A stretch of DNA of 64,000 nt from NCBI RefSeq assembly GCF_023898315.1, contig NC_064621.1:535701383-535765382 (forward strand). Reading direction: 5' to 3'. A program made the position numbers and the translations under genes. Each line of letters begins with the position of its first letter. The first letter of the stretch is position 1. Under the pieces are notes generated by a model. It searched no databases, was not told the origin of the DNA, and worked only from the letters and a program-made list of their open reading frames with translations. This document shows positions 1-10,620 of this stretch, piece by piece. The stretch is from Schistocerca nitens. Taxonomy: Eukaryota > Arthropoda > Insecta > Orthoptera > Acrididae.

Positions 1-18
1 TAGTGCTCAGAGCCATTT
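1..18 (+). repeat. SINE1 3' tail, cut by the window edge
   Basis: The first 18 bases are the 3' end of the ~200-bp SINE found many times in this window (ending in tagtgctcagagccattt). The tRNA-like head lies outside the window. Confidence 0.8.
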
Positions 19-1802
19 TTTGAAGCTCATGGTATATATTTTTAACTTCATTTCTTGTCAGACAGGCAGATGCATTTCTGTATTTGTGCTTTGTTTGAAC
101 AAAGGTGTGCGCATACGAAACTTGTTTGTGTTAGCCCCCCCCCCCCCCCCTTTAGGATCCACAGCTAGGAACTTAACATTTCATTGCGGTAATTAATCAG
201 TTTGTGCAGAGTAATTTAGCTTGGGTCTTAAAGGTGTGTTTGTCTCATAATTAATTTTCGGATTCAGATAATTACATTCTACACGCCTGGAGTTCTGCAG
301 CATCACTTTTACCGGATACCAGCACAAGCTAGCAAATGGCTCCACAACCGGGACGTGTGAGGATTCTCGCTACGCAATTCACGCTCGCTCACTTAACCGC
401 AACACTCGCCCAGATTAACTGAAGAAGTTTACGCAGAGCCACGCTCGAGCACCGGTTCTGGTCTAGCGTCCTTTTTCATTACGCTCCCGTCAACCCCCTG
501 CGTTTCCGTAATACATGTAATCTCGGCGGACACGGGCCCTTTCTCTCGCAAAATATGAGCGGTCCCCGCATTAGACCAACGACCGCATGTAAAACACGGA
601 AGTAAATATGCAAGCACCGCCACTACAAAGAGGCCGTAATGAAAGTGCCATTAGCGGACGGATGAATAAAACATTCGCAAAGGATTTCGGACGAGAAACG
701 AGCTCTGGCGTGGCGGTGCGTGATAGCATTTTCTTTTCCTCTTCTTTATTGGTCACCGCCGAGGTGCCTCCAACCCCCAACCCCCTAGAATTAGGCGCGC
801 TAATGAAAGCTCCGGTCCGGCAGCCGTTGTTTCGGTAATTTCCGGCGCTGGCGGCAGGACGAATAAATTGTATACCGTTTCAGATAGAGCGAAAGGCGAT
901 AATAACGCAGGCGTGCAGAATGGAGAACTTTTTTGGCGGCACACGCTGCGAGAATCGGGCTTTTGCGTGCCGCGCTGTGCTTCGGCGGAAGTGTGTTGCG
1001 TGATGGCGTCCGCCCAGTGTGAGGGGGTGGGAGTAACAAAGGGTTTTTCTAGGAAACCTGTCCCGTTCCAAGTGCCGCCAATAATCCATTTCTACACGCG
1101 CTCTGTTAAACCTAACGAGAAACTGCAAATGGGTTCCTCTTAAAGACGGAGCATAACGGACACTACAATAGCAGATGAGTGGAATGCCGTGCGAAAAATG
1201 AGGGATGGGGTGGGGAGACAGTCTTTCCCCCACTACATTCCCCTCCGCTATTAACTATAGTTAGTGTTAGTGGCAATCACAAAAATATTGGCTTACTACG
1301 AGACTCTAAGGTCAGCGTTGCTGTGTTAAATACGTGGGCTATTTTTCCTTTCTTTCTCTAGGTCCGATCTGACGCGAAATTAAAACCACAGCGAACATGC
1401 GACGTTTAGTACATTCTCTCGAGTATAGCTGTTCATCGCGTCACGTCGCACGTTTCAGTTCTGAGCGCAAAGCAAACACGTAAATATACCTGGAACAATA
1501 GAGCCCCCACCAAGTGTGAAGTGCGTGCTTTCAGTCGATTTCTTCATGCTCGGGGTTTCGGCCTGAGTCAGTGCAGACCACATAACGCATCTGTGATGAG
1601 TGGCAGGAACTTTGAAGCACGACGAACAGACGTCCACGGTGCAGGCTGATAGGGGAAGGAACGACTGTCAAATAATGATCTTATTCAGCACGTGAATGAG
1701 ACGATTCGAGAAAATCGTCTACGTAGGGCAATTCGGAACAAGTGGAGAGGAATTTTGTCACCAGGCATTGTAATTCGTCATGTCACTGCTCGGCTGCTCA
1801 TA
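19..1802. other. No gene recognised; GC/CpG-richer stretch
   Basis: A 16-base C run sits at 135-150. From about 300 to 1380 the DNA is richer in G+C and CpG than its surroundings. All ORFs are short (117 codons at most) and carry no recognisable domain. It could be a promoter, CpG-rich or decayed-repeat region. I see nothing that supports a gene. Confidence 0.4.
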
Positions 1803-3009
1803 CACTGAAGCGCCGAAGAAACTGGTACAGGCATGCGTATTCACATACAGAGATACATAAAAAGTTTAAGCACTGCGGTAGGCAACGACTGTATTAAGAT
1901 AACAAGTGTCTAGCGCAGCTGTTAGATCGGTTACTGCAGCTACAATGGCAAGTTATCAAGATTTAAGTGAGTTTGAACGGTGCTGCTATAGTCGGCGCAC
2001 GAGCGATGGGACGCAGCACCTCCGAGGTAGCGATGAAGTGGGGATTTTCCCGTACGTCCATCTCAGGAGTGTATCGTGAGTATCAGGAACCCGATAAACC
2101 ATCAAATTTAAGACATAACTGCAGCGGGAAAAAGATCCTGCAAGAACGGGACCAACGACGACTGAAGAGCATCTGCCAACATAATAGGAGTGTAACCGAT
2201 CCGCAAATTGCTGCTGATTTCAGTGCTAGGCATGTGTCAGCTTGCTGACCATTCAACGAAACATCACCTATGTGGGCTTTCGGAGCCGAAGGTGTACTCG
2301 AGTATCCTTGATGACTGCAAGACACAAAGCTTTACGCCTCGTCTGGGCCCGTCACACCGATATTGGCCAGTTTATGACTGAAAACATGTTGCCTGGTCGG
2401 ACGAGTCTCGTTTCAAGTTGTATCGAACGGATGGACGTGTACCGGTATGGAGACAACTTCATGAATCCATTGACCCTGCATGTCAGCAGGGGACTGTTCA
2501 AGCTGGTGGAGGCTCTGTAATGGTGCTGGGCGTGTCCGGTTGGAGTGATATGGGACCGCTGATACGTCTAGATACGACTCTGATAAGTTGCACGTACGTC
2601 AGCATCCTGGCTGATCACCTGCATCCATCCATGTCCATAGTGCATCCGACGGACTTTGGCAGTTCCAGCAGGAAAATGTGATATCCCACACGTCCAGAAT
2701 TGCTACAGAGTGTCTCCGGGAACACTCTTCCGAGTCCAAACTCTTTCGCTGGTCACCAAACTCACCATACATGAACATTACTGAGCATATCTGGAATGCC
2801 TTGCAACGTGTTGTTCAGAAGGGACCACCACCCCCTCGTACTCTTATGGATTTATGGACAGCCCTGCAGGATTTATGGTGTCAGTTCCTTCCACCACAAC
2901 TTCAGACATTAGTCGAGTCCATGCCACGTCGTGTTGCGGCACTACTGCGTGCTCGCGGGGGCCGTACACGATATTAGATAGGTGTACGAGTTTCTTTGGC
3001 TCTGCAGTT
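1803..3009 (+). mobile_element. Tc1-like DNA transposon, decayed full-length copy (family shared with 28652 and 63560)
   Basis: The element starts right after a TA, and its ends are inverted copies: the left begins cactgaagcgccgaagaaac and the reverse of the right end reads aactgcagagccaaagaaac. Length is about 1.2 kb, normal for Tc1. The terminal base and TA on the right are mutated. It shares ends and coding sequence with the elements at 28652-29830 and 63560 onward. Cut-and-paste transposition via TA targets is known for the family. Confidence 0.85.
1945..2977 (+). pseudogene. Tc1-like transposase pseudogene
   Basis: The likely original start is the ATG at 1945 (MASYQDLSEFER), followed at about 1980 by a frameshift into the frame that reads GAAIVGARAMGRS, an N-terminal helix-turn-helix. 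A second shift near 2240-2400 leads to the first catalytic aspartate in SDESRFKLY, a third near 2670 to the C-terminal part. The second catalytic position reads QQENV instead of QQDNA, so the aspartate is changed. The glutamate is retained in ITEHIWN. It ends in RARGGRTRY, typical of Tc1 transposases. At least three frameshifts and the lost aspartate make it inactive. Confidence 0.8.
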
Positions 3010-3366
3010 TGTTTTCCCAATAGTTCAACCTTATTCGGAGAGATGTCTTCCTTGGTTTGCAAACGAATGAGTACACCCTATCATTCCATATGTTAGGTCT
3101 TTCCAGCACCTCATCTGTCACTTAAAACTTCTTTCACTTCTGACAACGTTTGTTGAAGCGAGGAACGCCGATCTGCAACGTGCTTCGGAGTCCAAGTCGC
3201 ACTGCAGGTTCTCCTATAACTGGCTTAAGAAGTCAGTTCAAAGATCCGAGGAAGGCAACGTGTTACCATCTCCAGTAAACAACGCCTAGTGCTGCACCAT
3301 AATATTCAGGCAAATTTTCTGGTTGAAGACAGCCTTACTTTACTTTTGTTTGTGACAACGAAGCTG
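3010..3366. other. No feature recognised
   Basis: About 350 bases of unassigned sequence between a Tc1 relic and a SINE. It carries no ORF of note and no repeat I recognise. Confidence 0.4.
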
Positions 3367-3611
3367 ACCAAGAGAGGTTGCGCAGTGGTTAGCACACTGG
3401 ACTCGCATTCGGGAGGACGATAGTTCAATCCCGCGTCCGGCTATCCTGATTTAAATTTTCCGTGATTTCCCTAAATTACTCCAGTCAAATGCCGGCATGG
3501 TTCCTTTAAAAGGGTACGGCCGACTTCCGTCCCCATCCTTCCCTAATCCGATGAGACCGATGACCTCGCTGTTTGGTCTCTTCCCCCAAACAACCCAACC
3601 TAACCCAACCC
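3367..3611 (+). repeat. SINE-A (second tRNA-derived SINE family)
   Basis: The head reads like a tRNA with an A box near gcgcagtggttagcaca and a B box near agttcaatcccgcgtcc. The body is followed by a CCCAACCTAACCC-type tail. It is flanked by the 9-bp direct repeat acgaagctg at 3358-3366 and 3612-3620, a plausible target-site duplication. The same family recurs at 33454-33696 and as the outer shell at 53085-55118. Confidence 0.8.
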
Positions 3612-3740
3612 ACGAAGCTGTTACCACAAAAACTTGTACTCAGCTGGCATTAAAATTCTCCTACATACCGCTACCCATAACTGGTACTCTGCCGCTACGA
3701 CACGTGAAAGCAGAAAAATTAACGGAACAAAGGGAAAGGT

Positions 3741-3905
3741 GCGACGATTAGTGTTTAACCTTGCGTTGACGACAATGTCATTAAAGATGGAGCGCAAGTT
3801 CGAATTGGGGAAGAATGAGGAAGGAAGTCAGCCGTTTGATTTTCAAAGGAACCATCGCGGCATTTGCCTCGATAAAATTAGGGAAACCACTGAAAATTTA
3901 AATCT
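3741..3905 (-). repeat. SINE-A body fragment
   Basis: The sequence is a diverged minus-strand match to the body of the copy at 33454-33696 (gattagtgtttaac, aaaggaaccatcgcggcatt). The tRNA-like head is missing. It is older than the neighbouring plus-strand copy. Confidence 0.65.
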
Positions 3906-4170
3906 GTTTGGGATACAACAAGGATCGTACGACATTATTGGCCGTGACAACCCATTGTTCGGTCGCGCTGTGCAAGTCTTTCTGTTTGACGCCACTTCGG
4001 CGACTAGGGACTCGACCAGGACAACACTAAAACTCAGTCCCCTGGCGAAGAGAATCTCTGAACAGGTGGGAACCGAGCCAGGACCCTGCAATATGGAGAC
4101 AGCTATACTTTGCTTTGTGTCTGTTTGTTGGACGTTTTGCCGCGGATGTCGCATGAGAATATATATAATT

Positions 4171-4579
4171 GGTTCAAATGGCTCTGAGCACTATGGGACT
4201 TAACATCTGAGGTCATCAGTCCGCTAGACTTAGAACTACTGAACCTAACGAATCTAAGGACATCACACGCATCCATGCCCGAGGTAGGATTCGAACCTGC
4301 GACCGTAGTAACAGCGCGGTTCCGGACTGAAGCGCGCCGGCCTGGGTGGCCGAGCGGTTCTAGGGCCTATAGTCTGGAACCGCGCGACCGCTACGGTCGC
4401 AGTTTCGAATCCTGCCTCGGGCATGGATGTGTGTGATGTCCTTAGGTTAGTTAGGTTTAAGTAGTTCTAAGTTCTAGGGGACTGATGACCTCAGCAGTTA
4501 AGTCCCATAGTGCTCAGAGCCATTTGAACCATTTGAACCGGACTGAAGCGCCTAGAACCGCTTGGCTACAATGGTCGGC
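4171..4579 (-). repeat. SINE1, split by a second SINE1
   Basis: The tail-to-head part runs 4171-4335 and resumes at 4552-4579 with ctagaaccgcttggc. The gap is filled by a plus-strand SINE1 (4336-4537). The 14-bp sequence ccggactgaagcgc is duplicated at 4322-4335 and 4538-4551, so the order of insertion is clear. Confidence 0.9.
4336..4537 (+). repeat. SINE1 inserted inside another SINE1
   Basis: A complete copy: a tRNA-like head with tggccgagcggttctag (A box) and a B box diverged at one base (agtttcgaatcc), followed by the family-specific tail ending in gagccatttgaaccattt. The head resembles a Leu/Ser-type tRNA. RNA polymerase III transcription and LINE-dependent mobilisation are known for such elements. 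Confidence 0.9.
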
Positions 4580-5380
4580 GCTGAGCTATCGTGCCGGCTC
4601 AATAGAACTCCAACTACACTCAACTGACGTGGTCTTACGACGAAGATGTCACTTGCTAGTTTTTAGGTGCAACATGAATGAAATGATGTGAAGGGAGTGA
4701 AAAAAAAGAGCGATGGTGAACTAATAATACAATACTGATGGAGAAACAAAAATCAAACGAGCGAATATTGAAATTGTGAAACAGCCATTAGGTATAACGA
4801 AAGGAGACAATGAAATAACAACCGAGCAAAGTGAAAATTCTTAAATTAAATCGCTGTCAGCTCTCTAATGGAATTAAAGTAGTTCATTACCAGCGAAACA
4901 GTCGATAACTTTGCCGTGCCTGGCGCTCGCAATTTAGTCGCCCGCGTCACCTACTACAATACGAGTAGAGAGCGTACTCGGAAAGGCAGAACTATTGATT
5001 TCCCATCACGAAGACCTGGAGGGTCCGTCGTCGCATGTACGTACGCTCCTTTGAAAAGTGACTCTCCAATCGAACCATCATTGTTCAACGCACAAAGCAG
5101 CACGCTGTTGGTTTTCAGTCGCCGCAACAACACGGGGCCGAAGTACCGAAATAATGACTAGATATGGAGAATGCGAAACTCTTTATCGGTTGTCTAAAAA
5201 TCGTTTACCAGATTAAAAATTAAAATAACTCACAGCTGTCAATACAGTTTCTGCGCATAGCTACTGTTTACTGCGTAACGAGTCTCTTATTAGGAATGAA
5301 TGACGTGGAATCTAACGTCCAGCCACACTGATTTGCCGATGATTTCCTAACATTCCATCAGCTGAATGGCGTCCTGCGTA
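4580..5380. other. No feature recognised
   Basis: About 800 bases of AT-moderate DNA. The longest ORF is 81 codons and has no recognisable motif. Confidence 0.35.
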
Positions 5381-5580
5381 GGTAGTCGCGCGCGCTAGTA
5401 CGCCCCTTCCGGGGATTGGGGAGACGCGCCGGTTCTCGATAGCATCCGCCCAGCGGATTAACGAAGAGGTGCAGTGTGCCGGCTAGCCTGGATGTGGTTT
5501 GCAGGCGGTTTCCCGCATGCGACAAGAGGAATGTCAGCTGGTACTGACGCCCCATGTCAGTTACACGATTCAAAAACATT
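5381..5580 (+). repeat. SINE-C (third tRNA-derived family), diverged
   Basis: The core gattaacgaagaggtgcag and the following cctggatgtggtttgcaggc match the copy at 59654 onward. The head region with ggagacgcgccggttctc is degraded. The far 3' part is missing compared with the other copy. Confidence 0.65.
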
Positions 5581-5618
5581 TAGAATACGTTCTCACGGCT
5601 TAAGCTGAATGGGGGTTC

Positions 5619-5819
5619 AAAAATGTTCAAATGTGTGTAAAATCTTATGGGACTTAACTGCTAAGGTCATCAGTCCCTAAGCTTACACACTACTTAACCT
5701 AAATTATCCTAAGGACAAACACACACATCCATGCCCGAGGGAGGACTCGAACCTCCGCCCGGATCAGCCTCACAGTCCATGACTGCATCGCCTGAGACGC
5801 TCGGCTAATCCCGCGCGGC
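5619..5819 (-). repeat. SINE1 variant with a different tRNA-like head
   Basis: The tail (tatgggacttaactgctaag, ggtcatcagtccc) is related to SINE1, but the head differs: gaggactcgaacctccgccc and cgcctgagacgctcggcta. It is flanked by the 11-bp direct repeat aatgggggttc at 5608-5618 and 5820-5830. Confidence 0.85.
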
Positions 5820-6084
5820 AATGGGGGTTCCCTTAAAAAGATGGCCTGCTTACCTCTCCTTGACCAGTCGGAGGTTCTGCTTCGCTCCTAATGATTTCGC
5901 TGTCGATGGGGCGCTACATTCGATTCTTGCTTATTCGACGGGATTAAAACTGGTAAAATTTACAACTTTAACCGAAGAATCTATAGACATAGTCTTTGTG
6001 AAGACGAAACTGAGCAAAGAATCGACAGACATAAACTTTGTGGAGACGGAACTGACAGATACATAAACCTCGTTTGAAAGACGA

Positions 6085-6258
6085 AACTGTGGCCGAGCGG
6101 TTCTAGGCGCTTCAGCCAGGAACCGCGCTGCTGCTAGGGTCACAGGGTCTAATCCTGCCTCGGGCATGGATGTGTGTGATTTCCTTAGCACTACTTAAAC
6201 CTAACTAACTTAAGTCTAGGGGACTATAGACCTCAGATGTTAAGTCCCATAGTGCTTT
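6085..6258 (+). repeat. SINE1 with an internal microinversion
   Basis: It is flanked by the 12-bp direct repeat tttgaaagacga at 6073-6084 and 6259-6270. Head and tail are in plus orientation. The segment after ttccttag (about 6189-6210) reads cactacttaaacctaactaa, which is the reverse complement of what every other plus-strand copy has there. The tail is cut short at agtgc. Confidence 0.85.
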
Positions 6259-6270
6259 TTTGAAAGACGA

Positions 6271-6824
6271 CGATGGAACACTCAGTCAACGCCTCTTTCT
6301 CCTTTGCGACTGTAGTTCAGGAATTCCTTGAGTTGTCTCCCATCTCTCAATCCGTTCACACGCTTAGTAATTTTTGAGAACATTTATTGTGGAGAATATC
6401 GGTGGTATCGATCAAATGTTTTAAAATTGAATTACAAAACGGTTTCGACAGCAATTAAATTGGCAGTGGTAAACGGTTTCTGTGCAAGTCTGAACATCTT
6501 CAGACCGTATATATCATGATGGCAAGCGTGGCGGTGCACGGAGCAGTTGATGTTCGTGGATCCACGATACCGGATCCATTCGCCGCCACCGCCGACCATC
6601 ACGTTATGTATGGTCTGAGGATTGTCACATTTGACCGAAACCGGTTACCATCGCCAATAAGTATCTTATTGGGATCAAGAGTGTTTTTAATTAAATTTTA
6701 AAATGTGGCTCATATGTTCTTTTCATGTATCTCTATATTGAGTTATTTTCGTTGGTAACATATTCACTCAGCTTATCAAGAAATGTCTTCTTTGTTATTT
6801 AAATCTATACTTGTGTACGTATTT
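6271..6824. other. No feature recognised
   Basis: Unassigned sequence with only small ORFs (63 codons at most). A weak match to the widespread cggtttcgacag...catcttcaga motif lies near 6440-6510. Confidence 0.3.
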
Positions 6825-7090
6825 ACAGAAAAATTGAAGGGGCGAAGAATGCATAGTTCGAGGAAGATCAGTTTGGATTCAGTAGAAACGAAGGAATATA
6901 CGCTGCAATACGACATATGTTAGACAACAGACTGAAGACAGTCAAAGCTAAATTTATGGTACAGGTGGCTTTAAAGAAAGTGGAATACACTTTTTGAAAT
7001 TCTGAAAGTAGCAGCGATAAAATAGAGGGAGTCAAAGGTTATTCACATGTAATACAAGAACTGGTCCTTATTTGTAATAGTAGGACTTGA
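6825..7090 (+). pseudogene. RTE-type LINE reverse transcriptase relic
   Basis: The translation around 6850-7010 reads FEEDQFGFSRNEGIYAAIRH and then FMVQVALKKVEY. I align this to the start of the RT domain of RTE elements (EEQYGFR..GTRDAI and then the AFD-containing motif). The catalytic aspartate region is lost and there are stops. Only the fingers/early palm region remains. Confidence 0.5.
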
Positions 7091-7107
7091 AAGGAAAGTA
7101 GCAAAAT

Positions 7108-7304
7108 ATGGTTCAAATGGCTCTGAGCACTATGGGACTCAACATCTTAGGTCATAAGTCCCCTAGAACTTAGAACTACTTAAACCTAACTAACCTAAGG
7201 ACATCACACACACCCATGCCCGAGGCAGGATTCGAACCTGCGACCGTAGCGGTCGCTCGGTTCCAGACTACAGCGCCTAGAACCGCACGGCCACTCCGGC
7301 CGGC
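7108..7304 (-). repeat. SINE1
   Basis: A complete minus-strand copy with B-box complement ggattcgaacctgcgacc, ending in ccactccggccggc. I found no clear target-site duplication. Confidence 0.9.
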
Positions 7305-8113
7305 TGTGCAGTTCTTCGCTCTAGTCAAGAGTCTCGTCTCTGCTGCTTGTATTTTACTGTTATTTATTTATTTTTCATCTGTCCCTGTCTCACGTCCATT
7401 GTGCAGCAATGGTACCCTAACAGCTTTAAAAACTTAATTTTTGTGTCTTTCAGGTTTTGTAATTAACTGTACTGCTTATTGTTCTAGATATTGCTTAAAA
7501 TTTGATTTGGTTTAAATATATGTCATTATCATAATCGTAAAACTTATCACAGCCCAGATATTTACAATACTTAAGTTGTTGTTAATTACTATCTTCGATC
7601 ACACTCCAGTCGATGAACTGCTAGCTGAAACTTATCACCATTTTGTTGCATTTTTAATTTGTCATCTGCGAATAGCCGGGCACTCAGATTGGTGATTTAT
7701 GTAGTTCGCTTCGTGCAACGAAAAATTGACTCGTGCTACATCCAGTTTCGTACTGAATCGCAAAAGCTGATCCCAAAGTGGCCCTTAGCGATTACATTGT
7801 CGCTGCAAGTGTTGATCTTACGAATCAACCAACTAGGAAATACATAGTTTTTTTCCGACACGGTGCGGGGTTTTTGGGCCCTGAGAGTAGTGCGTTACTG
7901 CTCGGCTTTCTGGCGGCGTGGCGCGAGATAAAGGCACAGAGGCGAATGTGGGGGACATCAGGGGACCAGTGGAGTTATTTCTGTAGGCGCGCCGCCTTTG
8001 GCGACTTGTCAAACAAAGTGAGTCTTTGTGCAAGCTGGAGGTGGGCTCGCATTAACTTCTCTCCGACAGCACTTCCATTGCCAAAGAGAGACCAGCGCAT
8101 AGCCATATCATCA

Positions 8114-8161
<48 letters not shown>

Positions 8162-8736
8162 TATAAGTAGAATGGTCTCAATGTAGAAGGAATGTAGCAT
8201 GTGTCGCCATCGCGAATTAGAAAAGTAGTCCTACAGAATCAGTTTCAAGGTTAAGCTTACACTGAAGCGATAAGCATGGCGGCAAGACAGCCGCACGTTC
8301 CTTCGTGGTGCCGAATTTTTTATGCTCACTGTATTCAGTTACGCTCATTGGTAGCTACCTTGTCGCAGGGGACGCTTTTCTCACTGCGCACTTTGGGCAA
8401 ACCCGCTTCAAAACCTGGATACAATAGAAATAGGAAAAGGTACGCGTTCCAACTTTAGGCCCGCCAAATTTTTTGTAGATTGGACTGGTGCGTACATGTC
8501 CAAAGCTACGGCAGCATTCCAGTGGCAAATCGAGATGATACGCGCCGAGACAGTTGCCGTTAAACAGTGAATCGGACGACGCAGTTTCTCATATATATTG
8601 TTTGTGTGACCTATTTAATATGCGGCAGTGATCCTGCCCTATTGTCAGGATAAATTAAGGTAGGTAGCGCTCCAGAAGGTGTATTTGACATTTTAACCGG
8701 TGTAATGACATATATCGACTTAAAACTAAACTACTA
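7305..8736. other. No gene recognised; includes a 45-base A run
   Basis: AT-rich to about 7650, then GC-richer to about 8110. An uninterrupted A run follows at 8115-8159. An ORF ending in poly-lysine (7778-8170) is an artefact of that run. A retroposed transcript ending in poly(A) is possible, but I see no AATAAA signal and no flanking duplication. Confidence 0.35.
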
Positions 8737-8819
8737 CAGTAGAGCGTCGATTATCCGAAATAATTGGGGGACATGGGTGTTCGGAAAACTGGTTTGTTCG
8801 GATAATCGAACTGTACATG

Positions 8820-9021
8820 CCGGCCGAAGTGGCCGTGCGGTTAAAGGCGCTGCAGCCTGGCACCGCAAGACCGCTACGGTCGCAGGTTCGAATCCTGCCT
8901 CGGGCATGGATGTTTGTGATGTCCTTAGGTTAGTTAGGTTTAACTAGTTCTAAGTTCTAGGGGACTTATGACCACAGCAGTTGAGTCCCATAGTGCTCAG
9001 AGCCATTTGAACCATTTTTTT
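8820..9021 (+). repeat. SINE1
   Basis: A complete copy with A box tggccgtgcggttaaaggc and B box ggttcgaatcc. It is flanked by the 12-bp direct repeat gaactgtacatg at 8808-8819 and 9022-9033, inside the pogo-like element. Confidence 0.92.
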
Positions 9022-9160
9022 GAACTGTACATGTTTATTTGCCAAAAAGAAGTACTGTACAGTAAATTTATTCATAAAAACAGGCATCACTTTTAGTATT
9101 ACAAAGTAACATACAAAGGCAGCTTCAGTAGGAATATATAGTATGTGGCACAATTTATTA

Positions 9161-9166
<6 letters not shown>

Positions 9167-9198
<32 letters not shown>
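9167..9198. repeat. (TA)n microsatellite at a Tc1 insertion point
   Basis: A TA run abuts the left end of the Tc1-like element, and the run continues at 10621-10630 on the other side. The TA-targeting element therefore landed in a TA tract. Confidence 0.8.
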
Positions 9199-9201
<3 letters not shown>

Positions 9202-10620
9202 TCCTGGAAATTGAAATAAGAACACCGTGAATTCATTGTACCAGGAAGGGGAAACTTTATTGACACATTCCTGGGGTCAGATACATCACATGATCACACT
9301 GACAGAACCACAGGCTCATAGACACAGGCAACAGAGCATGCACAATGTCGGCACTAGTACAGTTTATATCCACCTTTCGCAGCAATGCAGGCTGCTATTC
9401 TCCCATGGAGACGATCGTAGAGATGCTGGATGTAGTCCTGTGGAACAGCTTGCCATGCCATTTCCACCTGGCGCCTCAGTTGGACCAGCGTTCGTGCTGG
9501 ACGTGCAGACCGCGTGAGACGACGCTTCATCCAGTCCCAAACATGCTCAATGGGGGACAGATCCGGAGATCTTGCTGGCCAGGGTAGTTGACTTACACCT
9601 TCTAGAGCACGTTGGGTGGCACGGGATACATGCGGACGTGCATTGTCCTGTTGGAACAGCAACTTCCCTTGCCGGTCTAGGAATGGTAGAACGATGGGTT
9701 CGATGACGGTTTGGATGTACCGTGCACTATTTAGTGTCCCCTCGACGATCACCAGTGGTGTACGGCCAGTGTAGGAGATCGCTCCCCACACCATGATGCC
9801 GGGTGTTGGCCCTGTGTGCCTCGGTCGTATGCAGTCCTGATTGTGGCGCTCACCTGCACGGCGCCAAACACGCATACGACCATCATTGGCACCAAGGCAG
9901 AAGCGACTCTCATCGCTGAAGACGACACGTCTCCATTCGTCCCTCCATTCACGCCTGTCGCGACACCACTGGAGGCGGGCTGCACGATGTTGGGGCGTGA
10001 GCGGAAGACGGCCTAACGGTGTGCGGGACCGTAGCCCAGCTTCATGGGGACGGTTGCGAATGGTCCTCGCCGATACCCCAGGAGCAACAGTGTCCCTAAT
10101 TTGCTGGGGAGTGGCGGTGCGGTCCCCTACGGCACTGCGTAGGATCCTACGGTCTTGGCGTGCACCCGTGCGTCGCTGCGGTCCGGTCCCAGGTCGACGG
10201 GCACGTGCACCTTCCGCCGACCACTGGCGACAACATCGATGTACTGTGGAGACCTCACGCCCCACGTGTTGAGCAATTCGGCGGTACGTCCACCCGGCCT
10301 CCCGCATGCCCACTATACGCCCTCGCTCAAAGTCCGTCAACTGCACATACGGTTCACGTCCACGCTGTCGCGGCATGCTACCAGTGTTAAAGACTGCGAT
10401 GGAGCTCCGTATGCCACGGCAAACTGGCTGACACTGACGGCGGCGGTGCACAAATGCTGCGCAGCTAGCGCCATTCGACGGCCAACACCGCGGTTCCTGG
10501 TGTGTCCGCTGTGCCGTGCGTGTGATCATTGCTTGTACAGCCCTCTCGCAGTGTCCGGAGCAAGTATGGTGGGTCTGACACACCGGTGTCAATGTGTTCT
10601 TTTTTCCATTTCCAGGAGTG
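9199..10620 (-). mobile_element. Tc1-like transposon with intact transposase
   Basis: Inverted ends: the left reads actcctggaaattgaaataa and the reverse of the right reads actcctggaaatggaaaaaa, with TA on both sides. The leftmost C appears mutated to T. At about 1.42 kb with one complete transposase ORF on the minus strand, this is the best preserved Tc1-like copy in the window. It sits inside the pogo-like element. Confidence 0.88.
9354..10376 (-). CDS. Tc1-like transposase, intact (340 aa), 32-residue spacing before the glutamate
   Basis: Cuts and pastes its own element at TA sites. The ORF is open without interruption. I chose the ATG at 10376 (MPRQRGREPYVQLTDFERGR), which gives 340 residues, the usual Tc1 length. 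An upstream in-frame extension to 10724 runs through the terminal repeat and out of the element, so it is not coding. Domains: helix-turn-helix DNA-binding region at about 12-125; catalytic core with D155 in VVFSDESRF, D244 in FQQDNARPH and E277 in LSPIEHVWD. D244 and E277 are separated by 32 residues rather than the 34 usual in Tc1. The C-terminus IAAKGGYKLY is family-typical. Activity is inferred only from intactness. Confidence 0.9.
   Translation of the reverse strand: MPRQRGREPYVQLTDFERGRIVGMREAGWTYRRIAQHVGREVSTVHRCCRQWSAEGARARRPGTGPQRRTGARQDRRILRSAVGDRTATPQQIRDTVAPGVSARTIRNRPHEAGLRSRTPLGRLPLTPQHRAARLQWCRDRREWRDEWRRVVFSDESRFCLGANDGRMRVWRRAGERHNQDCIRPRHTGPTPGIMVWGAISYTGRTPLVIVEGTLNSARYIQTVIEPIVLPFLDRQGKLLFQQDNARPHVSRATQRALEGVSQLPWPARSPDLSPIEHVWDWMKRRLTRSARPARTLVQLRRQVEMAWQAVPQDYIQHLYDRLHGRIAACIAAKGGYKLY

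Noticed and set aside
7778..8170. 130-codon ORF ending in poly-lysine
   Set aside because: The C-terminus is a translated A run and the rest has no recognisable motif.
8820..8900. tRNA gene-like heads with A and B boxes (this and about 20 similar places)
   Set aside because: Each is followed by the same SINE tail and most are flanked by target duplications; the acceptor stem is not tRNA-like. They are SINEs, not tRNA genes.
9841..10272. 143-codon plus-strand ORF and the overlapping 158-codon ORF at 10155-10631
   Set aside because: Both are antisense shadows of the intact transposase on the minus strand.
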